Shown piece by piece: positions 5,851 to 6,204 of a DNA stretch of 6,204 nt; within the stretch, counting starts at the first letter, position 1; the number at the start of each line of letters is the position of its first letter. The DNA lies in assembly GCF_028618695.1 (NCBI RefSeq), contig NZ_JAQIVI010000697.1, forward strand, positions 1-6,204. The letters run 5' to 3'. This DNA is from Natrinema soli (GTDB lineage: Archaea; Halobacteriota; Halobacteria; Halobacteriales; Natrialbaceae). The position numbers and the translations under genes were made by a program. Below the pieces are notes generated by a model. It had not been told where the DNA came from, searched no databases, and saw nothing but the letters and a program-made list of their open reading frames with translations.

Positions 5851-5976
5851 ATCGGACGGTCACGCCCGACGCAACGATTTCGACTCAGCGATTCCGAATC
5901 ACCGTTTCCGTGCCCACCACTGTGGACTCACACATCGAGAAACAGACCGTAACGGATCGACACGCCCAACTCGACC

Positions 5977-6204
5977 ATGACCCAGAGAGACAACACCACT
6001 GAGACCGGCGACAGTCCCGCGACCGAATCCGAGCACAGCGAATCGAAACGCAGCCGCGAGTGCGTCTCGAGGACGCTCCAGTCAGTCCGAGGGGGTATCG
6101 AATCGGGGCTCCCGGCAGGTGTCGGCGGCGGAGTGAGTCTCCTCCGCGGCGTCCGAGCGCTCCGCCGGGGCCAGCGCGAGCACGGCGTCGGCCAACTCGT
6201 TCTG
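5977..6204 (+). CDS. Unknown protein, N-terminal part, cut by right window edge
   Basis: The ATG at 5977 opens a frame of 76 codons that runs to the last base. It is the first start after an in-frame TAA at 5950. The visible part begins with a polar stretch of about 25 residues rich in Thr, Glu and Ser (MTQRDNTTETGDSPATESEH), then Arg-rich sequence, then a Gly/Leu-rich segment (LPAGVGGGVSLLRGVRALRR) that could be the start of a membrane-associated or amphipathic region. I do not recognise the family. GC-rich third positions and acidic N-terminus fit a real haloarchaeal gene. No Shine-Dalgarno sequence or clear TATA box precedes it, so it may depend on transcription from the gene upstream, although a hairpin lies between them. 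Confidence 0.6.
   Translation, partial: MTQRDNTTETGDSPATESEHSESKRSRECVSRTLQSVRGGIESGLPAGVGGGVSLLRGVRALRRGQREHGVGQLVL

Noticed and set aside
5890..5900. Palindrome GATTCCGAATC
   Set aside because: Five-base arms are short enough to arise by chance, and it is not placed at a clear promoter; noted only within the repeat entry.
5772..6002. Plus-strand 76-codon frame across the tandem repeat
   Set aside because: The translation is His/Ser/Thr-rich and comes largely from the 14-bp repeats. It has no acidic bias and overlaps the better start at 5977 in another frame.

Overview
The window looks like chromosomal DNA of a halophilic archaeon, most likely class Halobacteria and perhaps a Natrinema/Haloterrigena-type relative (an inference from style, not a search). 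It is GC-rich, its proteins are very acidic, CTCGAG is frequent, and AT-rich boxes sit about 27 bases before start codons, as in haloarchaeal leaderless promoters. There are seven protein genes, two of them cut by the window edges. I see no rRNA, tRNA, CRISPR array, transposase or integrase.

Left block (1-1906, minus strand): a single-stranded-DNA-binding operon. A 424-residue replication protein A with three predicted OB folds and a CxxC...CxxH zinc finger is followed, with a 4-base ATGA overlap, by a COG3390 RPA-associated protein that runs off the left edge. In Haloferax volcanii this pair acts as an RPA1-RPAP1 complex. The next gene outside the window would be expected to be the RPA-associated phosphoesterase rpe. 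The promoter supports a start at 1906 rather than at the more upstream in-frame ATG at 2023.

Middle block (1907-3928): a 210-base divergent region holds a perfect 9-9-9 inverted repeat. It is followed by a small three-helix membrane protein of unknown function (plus strand). Facing that gene is a long minus-strand gene for a membrane-anchored, arylsulfotransferase-like beta-propeller. Its GTG start and Shine-Dalgarno sequence lie inside a 7-bp hairpin.

Right block (3929-6204): a minus-strand PhoU-family regulator with an N-terminal SpoVT/AbrB-type DNA-binding domain has a strong TATA box and a palindrome upstream. Divergent from it is a 120-residue single-helix membrane protein whose acidic tail is a run of 9-residue repeats. 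After that come a hairpin, a degenerate 14-bp tandem DNA repeat, and the start of an unknown gene that runs off the right edge.

No genes outside the RPA pair show an obvious shared pathway. I do not see a clearly new multi-gene system. The least explained items are the 9-residue-repeat membrane protein, the start-codon hairpin, and the symmetric sites around the PhoU promoter.
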